This document shows, piece after piece, positions 17,803 to 27,269 of a DNA stretch of 64,000 bases (the stretch's first letter is position 1; each line of letters opens with the position of its first letter). The translations under genes were made by a program, and so were the position numbers. Source of the stretch: Agapetus fuscipes (lineage: Eukaryota; Arthropoda; Insecta; Trichoptera; Glossosomatidae); NCBI GenBank assembly GCA_951799405.1, contig OX637357.1, forward strand, positions 186,001-250,000, given 5' to 3'. A model generated the notes under the pieces. It was not told the origin of the DNA. It ran no database searches and saw only the letters and a list, made by a program, of their open reading frames with translations.

Positions 17803-17990
17803 ACCCAAATCTCAAATGAACGTACACCCTGCAACACTTACCGATCTTCCCTGAAACAGGGATGGCATTAAAAAAGTGAACCATTTTTTACAGTACTGAT
17901 GGTCAGCCGCATACCAACCTGAAACTTTTGCTGACCTTCCCTGAAACATGAGTGACATCAGCAAAGTGAATATTTTTTTACAAAATGAGT
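17803..17990 (-). mobile_element. Two adjoining partial family A copies
   Basis: The first (to about 17927) carries TCTCAAATGAACGTACACCC and GTCAGCCGCATACCAACCT in reverse sense. A second fragment repeats TGACCTTCCCTGAAACATGA and GACATCAGCAAAGTGAA. Confidence 0.7.
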
Positions 17991-18497
17991 GGTTTCGAAA
18001 TAGCGAGTGAATGGGATATCCAGAGTCATAATAAAAGGAGAGCTTGTATGAAAAAAGTTATGACTCTGGATGAAATGAAAGAAGTATGCAAGGACAGGAA
18101 GAAGTGGCGGCTAATCTGCAATGTAGATTTTTAATGTTGGTTTGTTGGCTTGCTACATTTTTTGCATAAGACATTTTTTACTTTTTTTGTATAGATTTAT
18201 TTTTAAGGTTTTGTTGTTTTCTTATACTTAAATGTTATTTATTACTCGTATTCCTTAACTTATAGGTTGGAATGAGGCTGACCACCCATACTGTAAAAAA
18301 TGGTTCACTTTGCCAATGTCACCCCTGTTTCAGGGAATGTCGGCAAGAGTTGCAGGGCTTATGTTCATTTGAGGTTTGGATTTTATTTGTAAGTACACAA
18401 TCAGCATTTGTAAGCGCGAACTACACGTGTTTGTTTGTGGGCATACATCTGAGAGCTTTGAATGAATATATCCTTGCAACTTAGATTATAGATTATA
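17991..18497 (+). mobile_element. 5'-truncated copy of the RTE-like LINE with complete tail
   Basis: From TCGAAATAGCGAGTGAATGG it follows the last roughly 140 coding nt and the 3' UTR of the LINE at 20073-23290, ending in a full family A tail (18254-18497) with (GATTATA)n. It shows that family A is the native 3' end of this LINE lineage. A 31-bp reverse family A scrap follows (18498-18528). Confidence 0.88.
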
Positions 18498-18528
18498 GTG
18501 GTCAGCGTCATACCAACCTATAAGTCAA

Positions 18529-19164
18529 GAAACTGAACAGAAAAACAGATACAGACTGTTGATTCACAATTACCGAAATTATTTTGTGAACAAGTCAAAC
18601 TATGTTTTATATGCTACATATACTCATATGTACTTCCCAGTGTTCTGTTCGGTGTCTCTAAAATAAATAAATAAGCTAGTACTTTCAGTTTAAACTCCAC
18701 CTATGATGGCTTTCCTCCCATCCCCTCCATTATAAGTGCGAGCATGTAACCGCTGTAATTTGGGTGAACCTTTTGATGTCGCGAGCGGTCTTTGATTCCC
18801 GCCCAACTTGGGAGCACTTACCGCACAAGCTGGAGCCTCTCAGCAAGAAGACGCAGCATGGAGGACTTCCAGGAACTTGGACGAGGCAGCTTTGTACAAT
18901 GTGTGGAACAACCAGAGGAATGTTAATTCGATCTGAAATCTGAGTACACCGAAGATGGATGAGAGGGACTTGAATTGAGGCTTCACTGGAGACATATGAG
19001 AGCAGATGAGATACGAGAACTTCACGTTTAACAAAAACCCGAGTATACGAGTAAGATGAGGCGTATGGAATCTATACAAGTCTCTATTTAATCATGATGT
19101 TCCATACTTTAGAAGACAGATTACAACAACATGGTGAGGGGCTATTTTTGTATAAAAAAAAAAA
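18529..19164. other. Unassigned sequence
   Basis: No recurrent repeat and no ORF with recognisable motifs on either strand. Confidence 0.5.
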
Positions 19165-19648
19165 CGCAACAAAGCTACACATATAGTGTAACTTCTTGCC
19201 TGCGTATCCCCGAAGGGGTCGCATGTGGCGCATCGGGACCTATTTTTTTTTACAGGCAAGGGGGTTGGCCTCACATCAACCACTTTCAGTTGAAGTGGGG
19301 GCTTCCCAGCTCCCGGGGGGGCTGGTTCTCATTTCTTGTGAAGGCTGAGTACACCTTTGAGATCGAACCCTTGCTCCCGGCAAGCATTCTACCATTTGAG
19401 CTATCGACCTTTTAACGAGCTTGATCGTCGTCGCTACAAAGCGCCAATTTTCAAGTAATACCCAGTTGCTGTAAGGCTGGATAGACCTTTGGTGATCGGT
19501 CATTGGTGAAGGTTTTATAAATTTTTCAACCCAGCGAAGAGAAAATTTTAAAATATAAATGGTATATTTTTTGTGCTCCGCCAGGAATCGAACCCACAAC
19601 CTTCCCATTCAGAGTCCAAAGTGTTACCATTGAACTACGGACCGGTCA
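19165..19648 (-). mobile_element. Dimeric tRNA-derived SINE (D unit then C unit)
   Basis: The minus strand starts at the right with GGTCCGTAGTTCAATGGTAA and B box GGTTCGATTCC, runs through the D body to about 19413, then the C head (AGCTCAAATGGTAGAATGC) and C body ending TACACTATATGTGTAGC. Same organisation as 1580-2062. Confidence 0.82.
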
Positions 19649-19659
19649 TACCGGTTATA

Positions 19660-19775
19660 CTGTTATGTAAATAGTATATGCAATATAAATATCAACCTTG
19701 GAATCGAACCCTAGACCTCTTACATGGATCACAAGCGTTCTACCAACTGAAGCGCTATTCTCCTAAATTCCTAAC
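19660..19775 (-). other. tRNA-like sequence, probably another SINE head
   Basis: The minus strand reads AGCGCTTCAGTTGGTAGAAC and GGTCTAGGGTTCGATTCC, good A and B boxes. No full cloverleaf with a matched acceptor stem was found, so it is not called as a tRNA gene. Confidence 0.5.
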
Positions 19776-20072
19776 GACCTTAAGGCGACGAGATAGCGAT
19801 TCGTGTCCAAAAATAAGGTGTACTATTATTTTATGTAATCTTGCATTATTTTTAGGTGAAAAAAATATTTTAACCGTCGGATGATCCATGGGTGTTGTGT
19901 CTGTGAATAGCATAATAAGCGCTAGGGTAGGTGCTGGGCTGTGCGTGGGGTCAGACGTCAGACACGTGGTCGTTGTGAACACGTGGCGTCGCCATCTTGT
20001 GACGGAAATGCAAATGGCCGACAATAAGCGGGAAAATAGGTAATTAACAAGCACCCTGGGGAATTTCAATAA
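19776..20072. other. Unassigned sequence before the LINE
   Basis: A fragment resembling one end of family F (GGTGTTGTGTCTGTGAATAG) is present near 19890. No gene. Confidence 0.45.
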
Positions 20073-23054
20073 TTAAGACGTTGTGGAAATGCCGCCACTA
20101 ATTTTCATAGAAAGAATGAATGGGTTTTCGGGACATGGAATGTAAGGAAGATGAATGATTGCAAGGAGAAAGAAATTATGAATGTAATGAAAGATAAACG
20201 AATAAAAGTAATGGGTGTGACTGAAACAAAAATTAAAGGAAATGGTGAGAAAGTATTAGTGAACGGTGAATTGTATATTTGGTCAGGTGTGGAAGATGGG
20301 AATGAAAGGCAAGGTGTAGGTGTGATTGTGAGTGAGTGTGTAAAAGGATGTATAACGGGTTATCGAAGAGTTTCTCCTAGGATTTTGGTTGTTAAATTCA
20401 AAATTAACAGTTTGAGACTTTTCTTGGTTGCCTGTTATGCTCCTGTTGATTCAGAGTGTATGGAGGTGAGAATGAGTTTTTGGAATGAATTGAATGCGGT
20501 TGTGCATGAAAGGAAAAATAATGAAAACATTGTAATTTTAGGTGATATGAATGGATGGATAGGTGCACAGAGGGATGAATGTTTGAAAATAATTGGTCCT
20601 GGTGGGAGAGGTGTAGTCAATGATAATGGGCGACATCTGATTGCTTTGTGTGCGGAGCACAGTCTTTTTGCATCGAATACTTGGTTTCGGCATAAGGATG
20701 TGCATCTGTACACGAGGCAGATTGTGGGAAGTCGCACAATCATTGACTACATCTGTGTGGATGAAAGATTGAGAGGAGCCGTAAGAGATAGCCGTGTCTA
20801 CCGGGGGCCTGAAATAGGCAGTGACCACTATCTCTTATGTGCCAAAATAATGATTGGTGAAGTAAGAAAGAAGAAACGCAAGAGGAAAGTAAGATTGCCT
20901 AGAATAAAAGTAGAAAGGCTGAATGAAGAAAATGTGCAAGAGAAGTACGTATCAGAGCTCCACAAAATTTTAAGTGTGAGTGAACTTGAGAAGAGTGTGT
21001 GTGGAAAAGATATTGAAAGTATGTGGAAAGATCTGAAAGAAGGAATGACTGAATGCGCTAAAAAAGAATGTGGGGTAACGAAAGGTGGAAGATTGAAAGG
21101 AGATGCCTGGTGGAATGATAGAGTGAAGGAAGCTGTGAAAGTTAAGAAAAAGTGTTACGAAAATTGGTTGAATGATAGAAATGATAGAAAGCTAGAAGAG
21201 GAATATAAGATAGCTAAGAGAATGGCGAAGAATATAATTTATGAAAGCAAGATGAATGAACAAAGAAAGACTGATGAAAGGATTAACAAAAGTTTCACCG
21301 ACACTAAGAAGGAATTTTGGAGGTGGATCAATGCGGATAGAAATAAATCTTCTGCATTGACCACTCCGGGAGTCAAAAGTGCTGCCGGTGAGATGGTATG
21401 GGAGAATGAAGAAGTATGCAAGAGATGGAAGAACTATTTTCAAGAAATTTTTGGTCAGGGTGAAAGAAGAATTTATGAACAGATAGATGAAGCGAATGAA
21501 TTGAATATTATGAAAGAAGAAATGAAAGTGTCTATTTCACGTCTGAAGAATGGGAAGTCTGCTGGGTTTGATGGTATAAATGGTGAAATGTTGAAAGCAG
21601 GAGGTGAGTGTGTGATAGATTGGATGTACGAATTATGTAAGCTCTGTGTGAATGCAGGAGTAGTACCGATGGATTGGAGGAAGGCAGTCATTGTTCCCAT
21701 TTACAAAGGTAAAGGGGACAAAAAAGACTGTCAGAACTTCAGACCAATCAGTCTACTCAGTATACCAGGAAAAGTCTTCTGTAAGGTGATTATAAAAAAT
21801 GTGATTCTGACTACTAGTGAAAGGATTTCCGATGTACAGTCCGGCTTTATGGCCGGTAGAGGCTGTGTTGATCAGATTTTTACTCTACGACAACTTGTTG
21901 AAAAACAATTGTCGGTGAGGCGGAAGCTGTTCACGGCCTTTGTAGATCTGGAAAAGGCTTTTGACTCAGTAGACAGAGGTATGTTATGGGATGTTTTGAA
22001 AGCATACGGAGTGAATGGGGCTCTCCTAGGTGCGGTGCATGCAAACTATGAAAATAGTAAGGCATGTGTCCGTATTGATGGTGAGTATAGTGAGTGGTTT
22101 GAAGTTTATAAGGGTGTGAGGCAAGGATGTGTGATGAGTCCATGGCTATTTAACATAGTCATGGACAAGTGTGTCAGAGATGCTCGACTTAATGATTGTG
22201 GATTGATGATAGGAGAGAGCAAAGTGAGTGTTCTACTGTATGCAGATGATGCAGTTCTTGTATCTGATTCAGCAGTAGAATTGCAAACAATGCTCTCTAG
22301 ATTGAATGAAGCTTTGAAAGGTAACCATTTGAAGTTGAATGCAAGTAAGACGAAAGTATTGATTTTTGAAAGAGATGATGAAAGTATGAATTATGAATTT
22401 AAAATTAAAGGAATGAATGTTGATGTCGTAAATGAGTTTGTATACCTGGGAAGTAAGTTTGAAAAAGATGGAAGAATGACCGGTGAATTTGAAAGAAGAA
22501 TAATGAAAGGCAGGTGCGTACTGGGTGCTACCGCTAGCATCGCCAGGAACCAGAATCTCTCAAAAAATGTTAGATTGGCGGTGCACGGTGGTATACTAGT
22601 GCCAACCTTGATGTATGGAAGTGAAGCCTGGACGGTGAGTGAAAGGGAAATTAGTAAAGTCCATACAGTAGAAATGGACTATCTAAGAAGTATGATTGGG
22701 AAAAAACGAAGTGACAGAGTGAGGAATGATTTTGTAAGAGAAGAATGTGGTGTAAGGGAAAGTGTGAAAGTGAAGATTAAAAGAAGTATGTTAAGATGGT
22801 TCGGGCATATGGAGAGAATGAGTGATGAAAGATTGACGAAGAAAGTATATGTTGCTAAAATAGATGGATGTCGTGGTAGAGGAAGACCGAGAAAAGTATG
22901 GATGGATCAAATTTCTGAAATAGCGAATGAATGGGATATCCAGAGTCATAATAAAAGGAGGACTTGCATGAAAAAGGTTATGACTCTGGATGAAATGAAA
23001 GAAGTGTGCAAGGACAGGAAGAAGTGGCGGCTAATCTGCAATGGTGATTTTTAA
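20073..23054 (+). CDS. RTE-like LINE ORF: AP endonuclease and reverse transcriptase
   Basis: The frame is open from 20073. The first ATG is at 20151 (967 aa from there), but the conserved endonuclease start VFGTWNVRKM lies just before it, so the true start is upstream, non-AUG, or lost by 5' truncation. Numbering from the ATG: TETK at 24-27 (Glu25), GDMNGW with D132/N134, IIDY at 197-200 and GSDH at 223-226 form the AP-endonuclease site. RT: GKSAGFDGINGEML at 468-481, RPISLL at 531-536, FVDLEKAFDS with D599, RQGCVMSPWLFN at 657-668 and YADD at 697-700. The C-terminal region has WFGHMERM and GRGRPRKVW, usual in RTE-type and related LINEs. No stops or frameshifts. It nicks target DNA and primes reverse transcription of its RNA. 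Clade call is from motif style only. Confidence 0.92.
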   Translation, partial: LRRCGNAATNFHRKNEWVFGTWNVRKMNDCKEKEIMNVMKDKRIKVMGVTETKIKGNGEKVLVNGELYIWSGVEDGNERQGVGVIVSECVKGCITGYRRVSPRILVVKFKINSLRLFLVACYAPVDSECMEVRMSFWNELNAVVHERKNNENIVILGDMNGWIGAQRDECLKIIGPGGRGVVNDNGRHLIALCAEHSLFASNTWFRHKDVHLYTRQIVGSRTIIDYICVDERLRGAVRDSRVYRGPEIGSDHYLLCAKIMIGEVRKKKRKRKVRLPRIKVERLNEENVQEKYVSELHKILSVSELEKSVCGKDIESMWKDLKEGMTECAKKECGVTKGGRLKGDAWWNDRVKEAVKVKKKCYENWLNDRNDRKLEEEYKIAKRMAKNIIYESKMNEQRKTDERINKSFTDTKKEFWRWINADRNKSSALTTPGVKSAAGEMVWENEEVCKRWKNYFQEIFGQGERRIYEQIDEANELNIMKEEMKVSISRLKNGKSAGFDGINGEMLKAGGECVIDWMYELCKLCVNAGVVPMDWRKAVIVPIYKGKGDKKDCQNFRPISLLSIPGKVFCKVIIKNVILTTSERISDVQSGFMAGRGCVDQIFTLRQLVEKQLSVRRKLFTAFVDLEKAFDSVDRGMLWDVLKAYGVNGALLGAVHANYENSKACVRIDGEYSEWFEVYKGVRQGCVMSPWLFNIVMDKCVRDARLNDCGLMIGESKVSVLLYADDAVLVSDSAVELQTMLSRLNEALKGNHLKLNASKTKVLIFERDDESMNYEFKIKGMNVDVVNEFVYLGSKFEKDGRMTGEFERRIMKGRCVLGATASIARNQNLSKNVRLAVHGGILVPTLMYGSEAWTVSEREISKVHTVEMDYLRSMIGKKRSDRVRNDFVREECGVRESVKVKIKRSMLRWFGHMERMSDERLTKKVYVAKIDGCRGRGRPRKVWMDQISEIANEWDIQSHNKRRTCMKKVMTLDEMKEVCKDRKKWRLICNGDF

Positions 23055-23290
23055 TGTTGGTGTATTCATTTGCTACATTTTTTGCATAGGAAATTTCTGA
23101 CTTTTTTTGTATAGATTTCTTTGTAAGGTTTTGTTCTTTTATATATTTAAATGTAATTTTTTATTCATATTCCTTGACTTATAGGTTGGTATGAGGCTGA
23201 CCACCCATACTGTAAAAAATGGTTCACTTTGCCAATGTTACCCCTGTTTCAGGGAAGGTCGGCAAAAGTTGTGGGGCTTATGTTAAAGTA
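20073..23290 (+). mobile_element. RTE-like LINE, near full length
   Basis: A single long ORF (endonuclease plus RT) followed by a 236-bp 3' UTR whose last about 120 bp are the first half of family A. The element stops at about 23290 inside family A, so the tail is slightly truncated or rearranged compared with 17991-18497. Target duplication not identified. Confidence 0.88.
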
Positions 23291-23756
23291 AAAACCATTG
23301 AAAGAATCTTAAGTTAAGAACGCTTGTATATTTATTTTGATTTATATTTCTCTCAGCTAACTTTGATTTTTATTTTTATCCAATTTTTGTGATAGGTACC
23401 TACTTAATTATTTTGTTTCATTTTGCTTTTATATTTTTTCAATTTTTTTTTAATTGTGATTTTTATACAAATACTCCCGATTCCTGTTTACTATTTTATA
23501 CATGCATAGACTGTTTTTCCTTTAGTCTCTCTATTTTGATGGGATTAATACTTACGTAATTTATTATTTTGTTGTTTACTTTTTTCATCCCAGATTGCTT
23601 TTAATTGTAGCTCTCATGTATATTAAATTTTTTATTTTATTTGCTTTTGTTTGTTTTCTCTTCTTTTTTGTTTTTTTTATACTTATAATATTATTTTAAG
23701 TATGTTTATAAAAGTCACAACGTGTCGTTTCAATGAATAAATAAAGTCTGTTACTT
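23291..23756. other. AT-rich spacer before the satellite
   Basis: T-rich with several homopolymer runs. No gene or recurring repeat recognised. Confidence 0.55.
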
Positions 23757-24460
23757 GAACCGTTGCTCTGACACTATTCCACTGCGGGTGGCCTCACAAT
23801 GTACTGTTGCTCTGACACTATTCCACTGCGGGTGGCCTCACAATGTACTGTTGCTCTGACACTATTCCACTGCGGGTGGCCTCACAATGTACTGTTGCTC
23901 TGGCACTATTCCACTGCGGGTGGCCTCACAATGTACTGTTGCTCTGACACTATTCCACTGCGGGTGGCCTCACAATGTACTGTTGCTCTGGCACTATTCC
24001 ACTGCGGGTGGCCTCACAATGTACTGTTGCTCTGGCACTATTCCACTGCGGGTGGCCTCACAATGTACTGTTGCTCTGACACTATTCCACTGCGGGTGGC
24101 CTCACAATGTACTGTTGCTCTGACACTATTCCACTGCGGGTGGCCTCACAATGTACTGTTGCTCTGGCACTATTCCACTGCGGGTGGCCTCACAATGTAC
24201 TGTTGCTCTGGCACTATTCCACTGCGGGTGGCCTCACAATGTACTGTTGCTCTGGCACTATTCCACTGCGGGTGGCCTCACAATGTACTGTTGCTCTGAC
24301 ACTATTCCACTGCGGGTGGCCTCACAATGTACTGTTGCTCTGACACTATTCCACTGCGGGTGGCCTCACAATGTACTGTTGCTCTGACACTATTCCACTG
24401 CGGGTGGCCTCACAATGTACTGTTGCTCTGACACTATTCCACTGCGGGTGGCCTCACAAT
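23757..24460. repeat. 44-bp satellite, block 1 (16 monomers)
   Basis: Monomer GTACTGTTGCTCTGACACTA followed by TTCCACTGCGGGTGGCCTCACAAT. Sixteen units in exact 44-bp register end at 24460; the first is slightly divergent. The main variant is TGACAC versus TGGCAC. With A and G for these, the order is AAAGAGGAAGGGAAAA. All three plus-strand frames are free of stops, which creates spurious ORFs. Confidence 0.97.
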
Positions 24461-26281
24461 AGAACCCTGTCCAACAATTGTTACAAAAATTACATTTCCA
24501 ATACAGAATGTGCCATCAACCTTAATTTAAATAAATTCTGGTCTTATGCTAACTCTATGAAGAAGAACAATCTTGGCTTACCTCATAATGTTTTCTATGA
24601 AGATGTTTCATCTAATAATGGCCAAGAAAATGCAAACCTATTTGCAACCTTCTTCAAGAGTATTTACGATGTTGACCCTTCTAACTTTAGTACTTTCAAC
24701 TTTTCTTCAGATACTGATTTGCGACTTTCAAATATATCTTTTAGTGTAGCTGACGTCATTGCTGAAATTAAATCATTGAAGCCACTTACTAATCCCGGCC
24801 CTGATAATGTTCCAGCAATAATGTTAAAAAGTTGTGTACATACTTTGGCTCAACCTCTGTGTATAGTTTTTAATTTATCTGTTTCTTCGGGTTGCTTCCC
24901 CGCCATTTGGAAGCAGTCATACCTCTCTCCAATCTACAAATCTGGTGATAGGAATGACGTTAAGAACTATCGACCAATTAGTATATTATCAGCCATTCCC
25001 AAGCTCCTTGAGAAGCTTGTTCTTACGAAAATTCGTTACGTTGTTACCAGATCTATCTCGGACCAACAACATGGTTTTCTACCAAACCGTTCCACTTCCT
25101 CTAATTTAATGGTTTTTGAAAATTTTCTTTCCAAATCATTATCGAACCGTAAGCAAGTTGACGTTATTTACACCGACTTTTCTAAAGCGTTCGACAGGGT
25201 ATCACATAATATTCTGCTCACCAAGCTTCATGGAATGGGCGTGACTGGTAGTTTTTTGTCTTGGCTCCGAAACTACCTTACATGTAGATCTATCGCTGTC
25301 AAGATAGATAATTTCATATCTTACTCCTTCACACCAACTAGTGGTGTTCCTCAGGGCTCTCACCTGGGTCCTCTGCTTTTCCTTTTATTTATCGACGATA
25401 TTACCAAAGAATTTCCTGACACTAACGTTCTTATGTTTGCTGATGATTTAAAATTTTTCAAAGTTATTGATAGTGTTGATGACTGTATTAGTCTTCAACT
25501 ATCACTGAATAAACTGGCGGTCTGGTGTTCCAATTATAAACTACCACTGAATGTCTCGAAGTGTATAGTCATGAACTTTTTCAGATTAAAAAATCCCATT
25601 TATTTTGACTATACACTCAATTCAACCAGTCTTCGAGTGGTAACAGAGGTCACTGATCTTGGAGTTATTTTTGACCGTGGGCTGACTTTTACTTTGCACA
25701 TTGCCTCTGCTTGTGCGAAGGATATGAGAATGCTTGGTTTTATAAATCGCATCACCAAGGACTTCAGGGACATCACTACATTAAAACTTTTATATACATC
25801 GCTTGTACGTAGTGTTCTTGAGTATTGCTCACCTGTCTGGTCTCCTCATTACTCAGTCCATGTAAATAATATTGAAAAAGTCCATATTAAATTCTTAAAA
25901 ATTATTAATTTTAAACTTAAAATTCCGATATCGGATTTTGATCCCATCCACCTAAACTCCTTTCTAAACATAATTAGTTTGTCTGATAGACGAAAATTTA
26001 TTGATTTACTTACCCTTTATAAAATTAAAAATGGCCTGTTAGACTGTCCGCTGTTGCTTGGCGAGATAAATTTTTTGATCCCTCGACAAGGATCAAGACA
26101 GGTAGTTCCTTACCGCCCTGTAGCTTCAACTACTAATGCTCATTACCATAGCTGCATTAATCGCTTACAGAGACTGGGTAATATTATGTTTGCGTTGGAC
26201 ATGCAATCGTATAATAATAGTTGTGATAAGTACAAGGCAGGTTTAAAAAGGTACTTTTTGAGTGAACGAGCATCATCATAA
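24461..26281 (+). pseudogene. LINE reverse transcriptase ORF, copy 1 (5'-truncated)
   Basis: 606 LINE-derived codons. The frame runs in from the satellite (open from 24371), so any translation product would start with satellite-encoded residues. The LINE part lacks endonuclease and begins RTLSNNCYKN. RT motifs: SLKPLTNPGPDNVPAIMLKS, SPIYKSGDRNDVKNYRPIS, YTDFSKAFDRVSH, SGVPQGSHLGPLLF and FADDLKFFK (FADD at 25436-25447). C-terminal SPVWSPHYSVHVNNIEK. No stop before TAA at 26279. Closest in this window to the LINE at 37800-40637. Asp at codon 25721-25723 is Gly in copy 2. Confidence 0.92.
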
Positions 26282-26708
26282 AATCTAAACTAATTTTAGC
26301 ATATTTTACTGTTTAATATATATTGTATATGTATATTGTATATTCTCAAATGTAAATACTTTTGAACAACTTTATGTAATGCTTTATACATGTTTAATTT
26401 TAATATGTTTTTGCTTTGTTTCTAACCTTCTGTTTATATAAATATAGGTTTATTTTTTCTTTCTTTTCTTGGTTATTCTTTTGTTTTTTACTGCTCTATT
26501 TATATAAGTAAAGGTTTATTTTTTCTTTCTTTTCTTGGTTATTCTTTTGTTTTTTACTGCAATGTTTCACATATATTTATATATATTGTTGTATTTTATT
26601 GTTTTTTATTGTTTTTCATATTATTTTTTTCTTGTATTTTATTGTTCTTTTTTTCGCAGTTTTGTATAAACTCACTTAATATATACTTTTTGTAAAAGGC
26701 TTATGCCG

Positions 26709-26739
<31 letters not shown>

Positions 26740-26741
26740 AT
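24461..26741 (+). mobile_element. CR1/Jockey-group LINE copy 1, inside the satellite
   Basis: A 5'-truncated LINE inserted between CACAAT and GTACTG, exactly at a monomer boundary without loss of satellite sequence. The 3' UTR contains two tandem copies of a roughly 66-bp segment (26432-26563), then TAAAAGGCTTATGCCGTAAA and an (AAAT)n tail. It is identical to copy 2 (27270-29550) except for three substitutions seen (25722, 26498, 26577). Confidence 0.93.
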
Positions 26742-27269
26742 GTACTGTTGCTCTGACACTATTCCACTGCGGGTGGCCTCACAATGTACTGTTGCTCTGA
26801 CACTATTCCACTGCGGGTGGCCTCACAATGTACTGTTGCTCTGACACTATTCCACTGCGGGTGGCCTCACAATGTACTGTTGCTCTGACACTATTCCACT
26901 GCGGGTGGCCTCACAATGTACTGTTGCTCTGGCACTATTCCACTGCGGGTGGCCTCACAATGTACTGTTGCTCTGGCACTATTCCACTGCGGGTGGCCTC
27001 ACAATGTACTGTTGCTCTGGCACTATTCCACTGCGGGTGGCCTCACAATGTACTGTTGCTCTGACACTATTCCACTGCGGGTGGCCTCACAATGTACTGT
27101 TGCTCTGACACTATTCCACTGCGGGTGGCCTCACAATGTACTGTTTCTCTGACACTATTCCACTGCGGGTGGCCTCACAATGTACTGTTGCTCTGACACT
27201 ATTCCACTGCGGGTGGCCTCACAATGTACTGTTGCTCTGACACTATTCCACTGCGGGTGGCCTCACAAT
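26742..27269. repeat. 44-bp satellite, block 2 (12 monomers)
   Basis: Exactly 12 x 44 bp between the two LINE copies. Variant order AAAAGGGAAAAA. The tenth monomer has a private TGTTTCTCTG change. It starts in the same phase as the end of block 1. Confidence 0.97.

Noticed and set aside
20435..22143. Minus-strand ORFs opposite the RTE-like LINE
   Set aside because: Shadows of the endonuclease-RT frame.
23799..24387. Series of 78-166-codon plus-strand ORFs with MYCCSDTIPLRVASQ-type repeats
   Set aside because: They are translations of the 44-bp satellite, which has no stops in any plus-strand frame. No independent gene evidence.
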